From contig NZ_CP020042.1 of assembly GCF_002028425.1 (NCBI RefSeq), positions 4,935,560-4,999,559 on the forward strand: 64,000 nucleotides of DNA. Direction: 5' to 3'. The notes under the pieces were generated by a model. That model saw only the letters and a program-made list of their open reading frames with translations. It was not told where the DNA came from and ran no database searches. Numbering within the stretch: the stretch's first letter is position 1; every line of letters starts with the position of its first letter. This stretch comes from Streptomyces katrae. GTDB taxonomy: Bacteria > Actinomycetota > Actinomycetes > Streptomycetales > Streptomycetaceae. Positions 33,931-43,743 of the stretch are shown piece by piece. The translations under genes were made by a program, and so were the position numbers.

Positions 33931-34841
33931 TGGTACAGGGTGCCCGTGTTGATGACCGGGGTGGCCGCGCGGTCGCCGCACAGGACCACCATCAGGTTGG
34001 AGACCATCGAGGCCTTCCGCTCGGGGTCCAGGTCCACGATCTCCTCCTCGGCCAGCCGGGTCAGCGCGAGCTCCACCATGCCCACCGCGCCCTCGACGAT
34101 CTGCTTGCGGGCCGCCACGACCGCACCGGCCTGCTGGCGCTGGAGCATCGCGGAGGCGATCTCCGGAGCGTACGCGAGGTGGGTGAAGCGGGACTCGATG
34201 ATCTCCACGCCCGCCGCGTCGACCCGGGTCGCCAGCTCGGCCGCGAGCTTCTCGGTGATCTCCTCGGCGTTGCCGCGCAGCGAGAGCCCGCCCTCCTCGT
34301 GCGAGTCGTAGGGGTACTCGATGGCGATGTGCCGGACGGCGGCCTCGGTCTGCGTCTCGACGAACTCCGTGAAGTCCTCGACCTCGAAGACGGCCCGCGC
34401 GGTGTCGGCCACCCGCCACACCACGACCGCCGCCAGCTCGATGGGGTTGCCGTAGGCGTCGTTGACCTTCAGGACGGCCGTCTCGTGGTTGCGGACCCGG
34501 GTGGAGATCTTCTCCCGCGAGGTCAGCGGGTTGACCCAGCGCAGCCCGTCCGTACGGATCGTCCCCCGGTAGCGGCCGAACAGCTGGACCACGCGGGCCT
34601 CGCCCGGGGCCACCGTGTTCAGCCCGCTCATGGCCAGCGCCGAGACCAGCACCACCAGGATGCCGAGGGGGATCAGGGCCGCCTTCGTCGCCGTCGCGGC
34701 CACCGTCGCGCCGAGGCCGATCAGGGCGGCGCCGGCCACCGCCCCCACGAGCCCGAGCAGGAGGGCGAGCCCGCCGCCGACGCTGTGCGCGGCGAACTCC
34801 CTTACGTCAGCCGGTCGTTCGCCCGTCGCTGAGGCTGTCAT
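33927..34841 (-). CDS. SPFH/Band-7 (slipin-like) membrane protein
   Basis: A 304-aa protein with two adjoining hydrophobic helices (GGLALLLGLVGAVAGAALIGLGATVAA and AALIPLGILVVLVSALAMSG) followed by an SPFH domain (TVAPGEARVVQLFGRYRGTI...GLRWVNPL...REKISTRVRNHE) and a helical tail (EIASAMLQRQQAGAVVAARKQIVEGAV). SPFH proteins scaffold membrane microdomains and modulate proteases. Start ATG at 34841 has GGGGG upstream. A perfect 16-bp palindrome lies 56 bases before the start. Confidence 0.9.
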   Translation of the reverse strand: MTASATGERPADVREFAAHSVGGGLALLLGLVGAVAGAALIGLGATVAATATKAALIPLGILVVLVSALAMSGLNTVAPGEARVVQLFGRYRGTIRTDGLRWVNPLTSREKISTRVRNHETAVLKVNDAYGNPIELAAVVVWRVADTARAVFEVEDFTEFVETQTEAAVRHIAIEYPYDSHEEGGLSLRGNAEEITEKLAAELATRVDAAGVEIIESRFTHLAYAPEIASAMLQRQQAGAVVAARKQIVEGAVGMVELALTRLAEEEIVDLDPERKASMVSNLMVVLCGDRAATPVINTGTLYQ

Positions 34842-34896
34842 GGAATACCCCCGTTTGGTCCGTCGCGTCCGGTCCCGGTCGACTGGAACGCCTAGC

Positions 34897-34912
34897 AAAG
34901 TGATATCACTTT
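34897..34912. promoter_or_regulatory. Perfect 16-bp palindrome before SPFH gene
   Basis: AAAGTGATATCACTTT is its own reverse complement. It lies in the promoter region of the SPFH gene, 56 bases before its ATG. The form suits a dimeric GntR-, XRE- or MarR-type regulator; no such gene is adjacent, so it would act in trans. Confidence 0.7.
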
Positions 34913-35084
34913 TTGCGATGACCGCAACCCATCCGGCATCGTGAGCGTCGGTTCCATCGGAGTGGGTGCTGATTCTCACGTCCGAATTGACCGGTATTGG
35001 TCAGGGTTAGCCAACCTTTGTCACAGCCTGCGGTGTTAGTTTTCTGAGCTGACGTCGGGGGGGTAATCGAGCGGAGCGGGAGCG

Positions 35085-37388
35085 ATGGGCCGAGCAGATG
35101 CGCGACGGGCGCAGCAGCAGCGCGGTGGGCGGAAGGCGCCGGCCGGGCGTGCCGCCGGGCGCGCGGGCAAACCCACCGGGAAGAAGAAGCGCGGCGGCAT
35201 ACGCCGTTTCTTCACCTGGAAGACCATCCTCGGGACCTTCCTCGGCGGGATCCTGCTCCTCATAGCCGGAGCCTTCGCCCTCTACTTCTCCGTGGACGAG
35301 CCGACCGACCCGAACAAGACGGCGGTCCTGCAGAGCAACACGTTCAAGTGGGCCGACGGGTCGGTCATGACCCGCACCGGTGACATGAACCGCGAGATCG
35401 TCTCGATCGACAAGATCCCCGAGGACGTGCGCACGGCCTTCATCGCGATCGAGAACAAGACCTTCTACAAGGACCGCGGCGTCGACTTCATCGGCATCGC
35501 CCGCGGCGCGTTCAACACCCTGCGCGGCAAGGGCACGGCCGGCGGCTCGACGATCACCCAGCAGTACGTCAAGAACTACTACCTGACGCAGGACCAGTCG
35601 GCCACCCGCAAGCTCCGCGAAATGGTGATCTCCCTCAAGGTCGACCAGCGCATGGAGAAGGACGACATCCTCGTCGGCTACCTCAACACCAACTTCTACG
35701 GCCGCGGCGCCTACGGAATCCAGGCCGCCGCCCAGGCCTACTACGGCGTCGACTCCGACAAGCTCACCCTGGAGCAGGGCGCCTACCTGGCCGCCGTCAT
35801 CCAGGCCCCCAGCCAGTACGACCTCGCGACCGCGGGCCCCAACGGCCGGCGGCTGGTCAACATCCGCTTCAACGCCGTCCTCGACAACATGGTCGAGATG
35901 GGCAAGCTGGACAAGGCCAAGCGCGACACCCTGCACCTGCCCGAGCCCATCAAGCCCAAGCCGCGCCCCGGCATGGACGGCCAGAAGGGCTACCTCATCC
36001 AGGCCGCCAAGGCGGAGCTGAGCCGCCAGGGCATCAAGGAAGCCGACATCGAGGCCGGCGGCTGGACGATCACCCTCAACATCGACAAGAAGAAGCAGGC
36101 GGCGCTGGAGAAGGCCGTCCAGGACGAGCTGGAGTCCAAGCTCGACCGCAAGGACGTCAAGGAACGCCCGGTCGACCAGAACGTCCAGGCCGGCGCCACC
36201 TCCGTGGACGCCAAGACCGGCCACATCGTCGCCATGTACGGCGGCGTGGGTCTGGCCGAGAAGTCGGCGAGCAACGCCCTGCGCACCGACTACCAGCCGG
36301 GCTCCACCTTCAAGCCGGTCGTGCTGGCCACCGCCCTGGACACCGGGGCCAAGACCCAGGACGGCCGTCCGATCACCCCCAACACCCTCTACGACGGCAC
36401 CAGCAAGCGCCCCGTGGTCGGCAGCGACACCCCCTTCGCCCCGCAGAACCAGGACGACATCAACTACGGCGACCCGATGCTCACGGTCCAGGAGGCCACC
36501 AACTCCTCCGTGAACTCCGTGTACGCCCAGATGTTCGTGGACGCCAAGCCGGAGGTCGTGAAGAAGACCGCGCTCGCCCTCGGCATGAAGGACCGCGAGG
36601 GCTGGCCCGCCGACAAGCCGGCCATGTCGCTGGGCACGATGAGCGCCAACACCGTGGAGATGGCCGGGGTCTACGCCACCTTCGGCAACCACGGCAAGAA
36701 GGTCACCCCGACCATCGTCAAGAGCGCCGAGCACGTGGACGCCGAGTACAAGCCGGTCAGCCCCATCGGCGGCCAGGTCATCAAGCGCGAGACCGCCGAC
36801 ACCGTCACCAAGGTCCTGACCGGCGTGGTCCAGGACGGCTCCGGCAAGGCCGTGCGGTCCGACGCCTACCAGGCCGCGGGCAAGACCGGCACCACCGAGT
36901 CCAACGTGGCCGCCTGGTTCACCGGCTACACCCCGGAGCTCGTCACCGTCGTCGCGATGTTCGGCGAGGACCCCAACTCGCACAAGCAGGTCACCCTGAC
37001 CGGTACGGCCGGCAAGGGCCGCGCCGGCGGTTCCAGCTTCCCCGCCCAGATCTGGCAGGCCTACACCACGGCCGCGCTCAAGGGCGTCAGCACCGGCGAG
37101 TTCGACCTGTCGGACGCCAACATGGGCACCCCGGTCGGCCCGACCCGTACCGCGGTCCCCTCCAGCGGCCCCTCCGGCACCGCCAACCCGTCCCCGTCCA
37201 GCTCCGGCACCCACCCGACGGGCAGCCCGGACCCCTCGGGCAGCGGCACCGGCAAGCCGGACCCGAGCCCGCCGACGAAGAACCCGACCCCGCCGACGAA
37301 GAACCCGACGCCCCCGACGGGCGACCCGCAGCCGCCGACGAAGAAGCCGACGCCGCCGCCCCTGTTCCCGGACGCACCCCAGCAGTAG
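35085..37388 (+). CDS. Class A penicillin-binding protein
   Basis: A 767-aa bifunctional wall synthase. A basic cytoplasmic head precedes one helix (TILGTFLGGILLLIAGAFALYF). The GT51 transglycosylase domain has the catalytic Glu in FIAIENKTFYKDRGVD and the GGSTITQQYVKNYYL motif. The transpeptidase domain has STFK (active serine, about residue 406), SVN, and KTGTTE (about 599). The tail is a repeated Pro/Thr/Lys region (PPTKNPTPP). It polymerises and cross-links peptidoglycan. GGGAG is close upstream of the ATG. Confidence 0.95.
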   Translation: MGRADARRAQQQRGGRKAPAGRAAGRAGKPTGKKKRGGIRRFFTWKTILGTFLGGILLLIAGAFALYFSVDEPTDPNKTAVLQSNTFKWADGSVMTRTGDMNREIVSIDKIPEDVRTAFIAIENKTFYKDRGVDFIGIARGAFNTLRGKGTAGGSTITQQYVKNYYLTQDQSATRKLREMVISLKVDQRMEKDDILVGYLNTNFYGRGAYGIQAAAQAYYGVDSDKLTLEQGAYLAAVIQAPSQYDLATAGPNGRRLVNIRFNAVLDNMVEMGKLDKAKRDTLHLPEPIKPKPRPGMDGQKGYLIQAAKAELSRQGIKEADIEAGGWTITLNIDKKKQAALEKAVQDELESKLDRKDVKERPVDQNVQAGATSVDAKTGHIVAMYGGVGLAEKSASNALRTDYQPGSTFKPVVLATALDTGAKTQDGRPITPNTLYDGTSKRPVVGSDTPFAPQNQDDINYGDPMLTVQEATNSSVNSVYAQMFVDAKPEVVKKTALALGMKDREGWPADKPAMSLGTMSANTVEMAGVYATFGNHGKKVTPTIVKSAEHVDAEYKPVSPIGGQVIKRETADTVTKVLTGVVQDGSGKAVRSDAYQAAGKTGTTESNVAAWFTGYTPELVTVVAMFGEDPNSHKQVTLTGTAGKGRAGGSSFPAQIWQAYTTAALKGVSTGEFDLSDANMGTPVGPTRTAVPSSGPSGTANPSPSSSGTHPTGSPDPSGSGTGKPDPSPPTKNPTPPTKNPTPPTGDPQPPTKKPTPPPLFPDAPQQ

Positions 37389-37404
37389 GCCGCAGGCCCT
37401 CGTC

Positions 37405-37456
37405 ACAGAACACCGCCGCCCCGCAGCGAGAACGCTGCGGGGCGGCGGTGTTCTGT
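37405..37456. terminator. 24-bp perfect bidirectional terminator
   Basis: Arms 37405-37428 and 37433-37456 are perfect complements (stem base ACAGAACACC, tip CCCCGCAGCG) around a 4-base loop. It separates the convergent PBP and SpoIIE-type genes and is among the longest perfect stems in the window. Confidence 0.9.
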
Positions 37457-37467
37457 CGCGGGCCGCT

Positions 37468-39558
37468 TCAGCGGCGCTCGTGCGCCGGCGGCAGCGCCAG
37501 CTCGAACCAGACCACCTTGCCGCTGCTCAGCCGGGTCGCGCCCCAGCGCCGCGCCAGGCGGTTGACCAGGAACAGGCCGCGCCCGCCCTCGTCGGTCTCC
37601 CGCGCCCGGCGCTGGCGCGGCAGCTGCGGGGAGTCGTCGCCGACCTCGCAGCGCAGCACGTCCGTACGCAGCAGGCGCAGGGTCACGGGCCGTTCGGCGT
37701 ACCGGACGGCGTTCGTGACCACCTCGCTGACCAGCAGCTCCAGCGAATCGCTCAGCTCCTCCAGCCCCCAGCGGGCCAGGGCGCGCCGGGCGAACCGGCG
37801 GGCCCGGCCCGGGGCGGTCTCCTCCGGGTCCAGGAACCAGTACGCCACGTCGCTGGGCGCGATCCCCTCGAAGCGGGCCGCGAGCAGGGCGATGTCGTCG
37901 TCCCGGTCGCCCGGGCCGAGCATGTCCAGCACGTCGTCGCAGAGGGCCTCCAGCGGCGGCGAGTGGTCCAGCCCGGTCAGCTGCGCGGTGGTGGCGAGCC
38001 GTTCGCGCAGCTGGTCGATGCCCGTCCACACGTCCCGCAGCCGGGACTCCACCAGCCCGTCGGTGTACAGCAGCAGCGTGGCCCCGGCGGGGGCGTCCAG
38101 CTCCACGGCCTCGAAGTCCACCCCGCCGACCCCGATGGGGGCGCCCGGCGGGACGCGCAGCACCTCGGCGCGGCCGCCCAGGTGCAGCAGGACCGGCGGC
38201 GGGTGGCCGGCGTTGGCGATGGTGATCCGGTGCGAGACGGGGTCGTAGACCGCGTACAGGCAGGTGGCCATCCGGTCGGAGCCCAGCCGCTGGGCCTGCT
38301 CGTCCAGGTGGTGCAGCACCTCGGCCGGGGGCAGGTCCAGCTGGGCCAGGGTCTGCGCGGTGGTGCGCAACTGGCCCATGATCGCCGCGGAGGTCATGGA
38401 GTGGCCCATGACGTCGCCGACGACCAGCGCGACCCGGCTGCCGGGCAGCGGTATGGCGTCGTACCAGTCGCCGCCCACCCGGGCCGTCTCGGCGGCGGGC
38501 AGGTAGCGCGAGGCCAGCCGGACCCCGGTGGGCTGCGGCAGGCCGTCGGGCAGCATCGTGCGCTGGAGCTCGTCGGCGATGTAGGCCTCGCGCCCGTAGA
38601 GCACGGCTTTGTCGATGCCGAGCGCGGTGTGCGTCGCCAGCTGGGCCGCCACGAGCAGGTCGTTCGTCTCGAACGCGTCCCGGTCCGGGGTGCGCAGGAA
38701 CACCGCCGCGCCGATCACCCGGCGGCGGCCGCGCAGCGGGGCCAGGATGGCCCGCTGCCCGCGCGGCACCGGATGGTCGGCGCCCAGCAGCTCGGGCAGC
38801 GCGTCCCGGGCGCCGGGGGCCGACCCGAACACGGGCCGCACCCCGCGCAGCACCTCGGCGAGGGCCCCGCCGGGCCGGATCTCGCACAGCTCCGCCGCGG
38901 GCAGGTCGCCCTGCGGGCCGACCAGCGGCAGCTGGCTGAAGTCGAGTTCGCCGGCGCCCCCCGCGGCTCCGGCGGCCTCGCCGCCGTCGGCCAGGGCCAG
39001 GTCGTCGATCGGCCGGAGCCGGTCGGTGCGGCGCAGCCTTAAAACGACCGGGCCGGCGGGCCGCTCGTCGCCGACGGGCAGCGGGTCGCGCAGGTAGACG
39101 AGGATCGCGTCGGAGAAGGTCGGCACGGTCGCCCGGCACAGGCCGAGGACGATCTCGTCGAGGTCGATGCCCCGGGCGATCCGGCGCGTGGCGGCGCCGA
39201 CGAACCGCAGCCGGTCGCCCTCGCGCCGGGCCACGCCGGCCTCGGCGGAACCGGTGCCCGGGCCGCCCGCGCCCGGTACCGCCCGCGCCCCGGCCGCCGC
39301 CCCGGCGGCCTCCTCGTCCCGGCCCGCGTTGCGGGCGGCCTCGCCGTCACGGGTCCGCGCGGCCCCGGCGCCGGAGTCCGCCGGGCCGTGGCCGGAGGAG
39401 CCGTCGACGGCGGTGCCGCGCGGGCGCGGGAAATCGGCATGCGTGCGTACGGCCTCGGCGGCCGCGATGGGGGCCTTGCCGTGGCCGAGCTCGTCCGTAC
39501 CTCCGCCGGGGGCGACGGTGGGCTGCGGGCCCTCCTGGGAGGTGGGGTACTCCGTCAC
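37468..39558 (-). CDS. GAF-SpoIIE phosphatase-HATPase fusion
   Basis: A 696-aa signalling protein. The N-terminal ~110 residues are disordered (Ala/Gly-rich). Next come a GAF sensor domain (about 115-330: RGIDLDEIVLGLCRATVPTF...RRVIGAAVFLRTPDR), a SpoIIE-type PP2C phosphatase (about 345-560, with VGGDWYDAIPL, VGDVMGHS, LLYTDGLVE and DDDIALLAAR as metal-binding motifs), and a C-terminal HATPase/anti-sigma domain (ELLVSEVVTNAVRYAE; DEGGRGLFLVNRLA). It should set the phosphorylation state of an anti-sigma antagonist and also kinase it. GTG start at 39558 fits VTEYPTSQ. Confidence 0.9.
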   Translation of the reverse strand: MTEYPTSQEGPQPTVAPGGGTDELGHGKAPIAAAEAVRTHADFPRPRGTAVDGSSGHGPADSGAGAARTRDGEAARNAGRDEEAAGAAAGARAVPGAGGPGTGSAEAGVARREGDRLRFVGAATRRIARGIDLDEIVLGLCRATVPTFSDAILVYLRDPLPVGDERPAGPVVLRLRRTDRLRPIDDLALADGGEAAGAAGGAGELDFSQLPLVGPQGDLPAAELCEIRPGGALAEVLRGVRPVFGSAPGARDALPELLGADHPVPRGQRAILAPLRGRRRVIGAAVFLRTPDRDAFETNDLLVAAQLATHTALGIDKAVLYGREAYIADELQRTMLPDGLPQPTGVRLASRYLPAAETARVGGDWYDAIPLPGSRVALVVGDVMGHSMTSAAIMGQLRTTAQTLAQLDLPPAEVLHHLDEQAQRLGSDRMATCLYAVYDPVSHRITIANAGHPPPVLLHLGGRAEVLRVPPGAPIGVGGVDFEAVELDAPAGATLLLYTDGLVESRLRDVWTGIDQLRERLATTAQLTGLDHSPPLEALCDDVLDMLGPGDRDDDIALLAARFEGIAPSDVAYWFLDPEETAPGRARRFARRALARWGLEELSDSLELLVSEVVTNAVRYAERPVTLRLLRTDVLRCEVGDDSPQLPRQRRARETDEGGRGLFLVNRLARRWGATRLSSGKVVWFELALPPAHERR

Positions 39559-39810
39559 GCGTGGAATTCCGTCCGTTTGCGCTCGATGTGCGCTGCACTC
39601 AACTCGGTCAGTCGCGGTATACCCGCTCAGCGGCGGGGGCACCACCACCCCCGGGTTCCGCGTCCCGCTCGTTACCTTTCTTTCCGCGTCGACCTCCGGT
39701 CAAGTCCCGGTCGCCGCAGGTCATTTACGGGTACGGGACCAGGAGGGCCCCCCGCGCGCGACCGGCGGAGGACGATCCTACGGTTGAACCCCGGGGGCGC
39801 ATCAAGGGTC

Positions 39811-40530
39811 TCATGACGTCATATGCGCCGGGGTGCGGTCCCAGTCCTCGGGCAGAACCGGAACCTCCCAGGCCGGATCGGGCCTCCAGTTCTCCCAGCC
39901 GTCACCGAACGGCGGCCCCCAGGCCTTGACGACCTCCAGTGCCGCGCGGCCCGCCTCCTCCACCCGCGCGGCCTGCCCGGCGTCGATCAGCCCGATCCGC
40001 CGCGCCTGCGCGAACTCGTCCTCGTCCCGCCACTTCCAGCTGCGGTCGGGGTAGACGGAGATGTCGAGGAAGTGGTCCACCGAGTCCAGCCCGCCCGACC
40101 AGCGGGTGCGCGGCTCCTCCAGGTTCACGTACCAGTTCTTGAACAGCCAGCCGTGGTCCCAGAACAGCCACACCGACCAGGGCTCCGCGGGCCGGGCCAG
40201 CTTGAGCACCCCGGCGCCGAACCAGCGCGCCCGCACGGTGGTGCGCGGCGCCGTGTAGCGGGTGGCGAGGGGCTCCTCGTGCACCGGGGTGCCGTCGGCG
40301 AGTACGGGCTTGACGCATTCGGTGCCGGGCGCCATCCACACCGCGAGCAGCTCGTCGGTGTCCTGGACGACGGTCACCGGGCGGGCGATGTGGAACCGCC
40401 CGCCGGGTCCGGGGCCGTGGTCGCGGTAGCGCCAGAGGATCTGCGCCCCGGGTGCCCAGTGCGCAGCGTGCGTCCCGCCCGGCGCGGCGGGGTCCGCCGC
40501 GCCGGTGCCGGGCCTGGAAGTACCTGTCAT
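39811..40530 (-). CDS. DUF402 family protein
   Basis: A 239-aa cytoplasmic protein of the DUF402 (FomD-like) family: the block LFWDHGWLFKNWYVNLEEPRTRWSGGLDSVDHFLDISVYPDRSWKWRDEDEFAQARRIGLID (residues about 120-185) is typical, with the family's Asp/Glu metal ligands. FomD hydrolyses a nucleotidyl ester in fosfomycin synthesis, and relatives are nucleoside phosphatases. The start ATG at 40530 lies six bases after TAAGAT, so it is probably leaderless. Confidence 0.87.
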   Translation of the reverse strand: MTGTSRPGTGAADPAAPGGTHAAHWAPGAQILWRYRDHGPGPGGRFHIARPVTVVQDTDELLAVWMAPGTECVKPVLADGTPVHEEPLATRYTAPRTTVRARWFGAGVLKLARPAEPWSVWLFWDHGWLFKNWYVNLEEPRTRWSGGLDSVDHFLDISVYPDRSWKWRDEDEFAQARRIGLIDAGQAARVEEAGRAALEVVKAWGPPFGDGWENWRPDPAWEVPVLPEDWDRTPAHMTS

Positions 40531-40536
40531 GCGCAG

Positions 40537-40542
40537 ATCTTA
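40537..40542 (-). promoter_or_regulatory. -10 box for leaderless DUF402 transcript
   Basis: TAAGAT on the minus strand, six bases before the ATG at 40530. Confidence 0.55.
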
Positions 40543-40669
40543 GGGCGGCTCCCCTCGGGGATGCTGCGGTGCAGGTCACGGTGGGGATCCCCGCAGCGGT
40601 GGCCGGGCGGGCGGCCGGGGTCGCGAACGACCGGATCCGGTCCCCTCTCCGGGGTCGACCGGGGGCGGT

Positions 40670-42073
40670 TCAGGGGCGGGTCATCCGCAGGACGTCCAGC
40701 GCCTCGTCGAGCTGCCGGAGCGTCAGCGCGCCCCGGTCGACGTAGCCGGACTCCAGCACCACCTCGCGGATGGTCTTGCGTTCCGCGAGCGAGCGCTTGG
40801 CGACCTTGGCCGCCTCCTCGTACCCGATGTAGCGGTTGAGCGGGGTCACCACCGAGGGGGAGGACTCGGCGTACTCCCTGGCCCGTTCGGCGTTGGCGGT
40901 GATCCCGTCCACGGTGCGGTCGGCCAGCAGGCGGCTGCCGTTCGCCAGCAGGCGGATGGATTCGAGGAGGTTGCGGGCCATCACGGGGAGCATCACGTTG
41001 AGCTCGAAGTTCCCGGAGGCGCCCGCCACGGCGACCGCCGTGTCGTTGCCGGTCACCTGTGCGGCGATCATCAGCAGGGCTTCGGGCACGACCGGGTTGA
41101 CCTTCCCGGGCATGATCGAGGAGCCCGGCTGGAGGTCCGGCAGATTGATTTCGGCCAATCCGGTGCGCGGTCCGGAGGCCATCCAGCGCAGATCGTTGCA
41201 GATCTTGGTGAGCGAGACCGCGATCGTGCGGAGCATCCCCGAGGTCTCCACCAGCGCGTCGCGCGCCCCCTGGGCCTCGAAGTGGTTGCGGGCCTCGGTC
41301 AGCGGCAGCCCGGTGGCCCGCGCCACCTCGGCGATCACGGCGGCCGAGAACCCCGGCGGGGTGTTGATCCCGGTGCCGACGGCCGTACCGCCCAGCGGCA
41401 GCTCGGCCAGCCTCGGCAGGACGGCCTCCAGGCGCTCGATCCCGTAGCGGATCTGGGCCGCGTACCCGCCGAACTCCTGGCCCAGGGTGACGGGGGTGGC
41501 GTCCATCAGGTGCGTGCGCCCGGACTTGACCACCTCGGCGAAGGCGGCGGCCTTGCGCTCCAGGGCCAGTTCCAGGTGGCGCAGGGCCGGCACCAGGTCG
41601 TGGGTGACGGCGGCGGTGGCGGCGATGTGGATGGACGAGGGGAACACGTCGTTGGAGCTCTGCGAGGCGTTGACGTGGTCGTTGGGGTGGACCTCGCGCC
41701 CGAGCCGCTCGGTGGCCAGGGTGGCGATCACCTCGTTGGTGTTCATGTTGGACGAGGTGCCGGAGCCGGTCTGGAAGACGTCGACGGGGAAGTGCTCGTC
41801 CCAGCGGCCCTCGGCGACCTCGGCCGCCGCGGACCGCACGGCCGCGGCGGTCTCCTCGTCCAGGACCCCGAGCTCCGCGTTGACCAGGGCGGCGGCCGCC
41901 TTGATCCGGGCCAGGGCCTCGATGTGGGCGCGTTCGAGGCGCTGCCCGGAGAGCGGGAAGTTCTCCACCGCGCGCTGGGTCTGGGCGCGCCACTTGGCGT
42001 CGGCGGGCACCCGTACCTCACCCATGGAGTCGTGCTCGGTCCGGTACGCCGTGGACTTCTGATCATCGGTCAT
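40670..42073 (-). CDS. fumC: Class II fumarase
   Basis: A 467-aa oxygen-stable fumarase of the fumarase/aspartase superfamily. The signature [12 protein letters not shown], the substrate-binding [10 protein letters not shown] and [11 protein letters not shown], and the catalytic His of SGRTHLMDA are all present. It hydrates fumarate to malate in the TCA cycle. ATG at 42073 is chosen because GAGGAGG lies eight bases upstream; the GTG at 42079 is too near it. A class I fumarase lies 9 kb away at 50367. Confidence 0.96.
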   Translation of the reverse strand: MTDDQKSTAYRTEHDSMGEVRVPADAKWRAQTQRAVENFPLSGQRLERAHIEALARIKAAAALVNAELGVLDEETAAAVRSAAAEVAEGRWDEHFPVDVFQTGSGTSSNMNTNEVIATLATERLGREVHPNDHVNASQSSNDVFPSSIHIAATAAVTHDLVPALRHLELALERKAAAFAEVVKSGRTHLMDATPVTLGQEFGGYAAQIRYGIERLEAVLPRLAELPLGGTAVGTGINTPPGFSAAVIAEVARATGLPLTEARNHFEAQGARDALVETSGMLRTIAVSLTKICNDLRWMASGPRTGLAEINLPDLQPGSSIMPGKVNPVVPEALLMIAAQVTGNDTAVAVAGASGNFELNVMLPVMARNLLESIRLLANGSRLLADRTVDGITANAERAREYAESSPSVVTPLNRYIGYEEAAKVAKRSLAERKTIREVVLESGYVDRGALTLRQLDEALDVLRMTRP

Positions 42074-42181
42074 CTTCACATCCTCCTCAGAAAGTTGAGC
42101 AATTGTCTTGTTCGGACTGTTCCCATCTCCCCTACCGGCCAGTAAATACCGGGGGTAACACCGCTATCGGGGAGGCAGTAC

Positions 42182-43711
42182 ATGGCTCGTTCGCATGCGA
42201 AACCCAGGCTCAGATCTACATTCGCCGCGGTCGCGGCGGCCCTGGCCGCCCTCGGGGGCGTCACCGCCATCACCCCCATGGCCGAAGCGGCCCCCGCCGC
42301 ATCCGGCTCGATCACACCCCTGTCACCGGAACTCGAAGCCATCCGCGCCGCCGAGGCCACCAAGATCTACGGCGACCCGGCGATCCGCCCCCTCGCCGAA
42401 CGCAAGACCGGGCTCATCTCCCTCGGCGACAGCGAGATCTCCGGCGAGGGCACGGGCAACTACGACCCCGCCACCAACACCTCCGCCAACCAGTGCCACC
42501 GCTCGCCCGACTCGGCGATCCACCGCACGGGCATCCCGGCCGACCTCACCTTCAACGTCGCCTGCTCCGGCGGATACACCGGCAACATCCGCATCGGCGG
42601 CAGCAAGCAGTACGCCGACGAACTGGTGCAGAGCGACAACCTGGCCATCAAGGCCCGCAACACGAAGATCAAGATGGTGGTCCTGGTCGCCGGCGCCAAC
42701 GACGACCTCCAGTTCGGCCCCGTCATGACCGACTGCGTCACCCGCTGGGTCCTCAGCCAGGGCACCTGCGAACCCAAGTACGGCCCGGGCTGGCAGGCCC
42801 GCGTCGACGGACTGGTGCCCAAGGTCGAGGCCACCATCGGCGACCTCAAGACGGTCATGCGCGACGCCGGCTACGCCGACTCCGACTACAAGCTCGTCGT
42901 CATGGGCTACCCCAGCCCCATCGGCCCCGACTTCTACGACAACCCGAGCTTCCCCGGCAAGCTCCCCGGCGGCTGCGCCGGCTACGACTCCGACGCCGCA
43001 TGGGGCCGCAACTACGCCGTCCCCGCCTTCGAGAAGGGCATGCGCACCGCCGCCCTCGCCGCCGGCGCCACCTACCTGGACAACTCGCGGCTCTTCCACG
43101 GCCACGAGGTCTGCATGGAGGACACCTGGGCCCGCGGCCTCTACCTCGACCTCGGCGACCACTTCCCCTGGGACGAGAACACCGCCCGCCAGTCCTTCCA
43201 CCCCAACTACCGGGGCCACGGCGCCTTCGCCTCCTGCCTCACCCAGCTCTACGACTCCGGCCTGCGCGAAGCCTCCTGCGCCGACCCCGCCAGCACCGGC
43301 ACCCCCGTCCTCCAGCCCGGCGCCTGGGACGACCTCTACACACCTCTGAAGAACGAGGCCACCGGCAACTGCCTCGACTCCTTCGGCGGCTCCAGCGCGA
43401 ACAACACCAAGGTGGTCGGCTGGGACTGCCACGGCGGCCGCAACCAGGGCTGGTGGTACGACACCGCCAACAAGTCCGTCCACGTCGAACTCAGCCAGGA
43501 CCGCTGCCTCGACGTCCCCGGCGGCACCTACACGGCCGGCACCGGCCTGATCCTCTGGAACTGCCACGGCGGCGCCAACCAGCAGTTCGTCCGCGACGGC
43601 GCCACCCTGCACCCCGCCGCCGCCCCCGCCCTGTGCCTGACCGTCGCCGCCGCCCACGAGCAGCTGCGCCTGCAGACCTGCAACGGCTCGGCCGGCCAGC
43701 GCTTCGCGTAG
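42182..43711 (+). CDS. Secreted SGNH esterase with ricin-B lectin domain
   Basis: A 509-aa exported protein. Signal peptide (LRSTFAAVAAALAALGGV...MAEAAPAA), then an SGNH/GDSL hydrolase domain with block I ISLGDSEISGEG (nucleophile Ser), the block III Asn in VLVAGANDDL, and the Asp/His of block V as SFHPNYRGHGA. Residues about 385-509 are a ricin B-type lectin (three QxW-like repeats: NQGWWYD, NQQFVRD, GQRFA). Likely a carbohydrate esterase or lipase held on a glycan. GGGGAGG precedes the ATG. Confidence 0.9.
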   Translation: MARSHAKPRLRSTFAAVAAALAALGGVTAITPMAEAAPAASGSITPLSPELEAIRAAEATKIYGDPAIRPLAERKTGLISLGDSEISGEGTGNYDPATNTSANQCHRSPDSAIHRTGIPADLTFNVACSGGYTGNIRIGGSKQYADELVQSDNLAIKARNTKIKMVVLVAGANDDLQFGPVMTDCVTRWVLSQGTCEPKYGPGWQARVDGLVPKVEATIGDLKTVMRDAGYADSDYKLVVMGYPSPIGPDFYDNPSFPGKLPGGCAGYDSDAAWGRNYAVPAFEKGMRTAALAAGATYLDNSRLFHGHEVCMEDTWARGLYLDLGDHFPWDENTARQSFHPNYRGHGAFASCLTQLYDSGLREASCADPASTGTPVLQPGAWDDLYTPLKNEATGNCLDSFGGSSANNTKVVGWDCHGGRNQGWWYDTANKSVHVELSQDRCLDVPGGTYTAGTGLILWNCHGGANQQFVRDGATLHPAAAPALCLTVAAAHEQLRLQTCNGSAGQRFA

Positions 43712-43743
43712 ACCCCCGCAACCCCGACCCGCCCTCCAGCGGC

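Noticed and set aside
35007..37406. A 799-codon open frame opposite the class A PBP gene
   Set aside because: It is the complement of a well-supported PBP with all motifs; the long frame is a by-product of very high GC at third positions.
40544..40668. A terminator behind fumC
   Set aside because: Several GC-rich partial pairings exist (for example around 40636-40665) but none forms a clean stem comparable to the others.
42182..43711. The SGNH/ricin-B gene as part of the peptide cluster
   Set aside because: It has its own ribosome site and secreted-enzyme nature, and the SARP-like repeats lie after its stop, so it is probably a separate unit.
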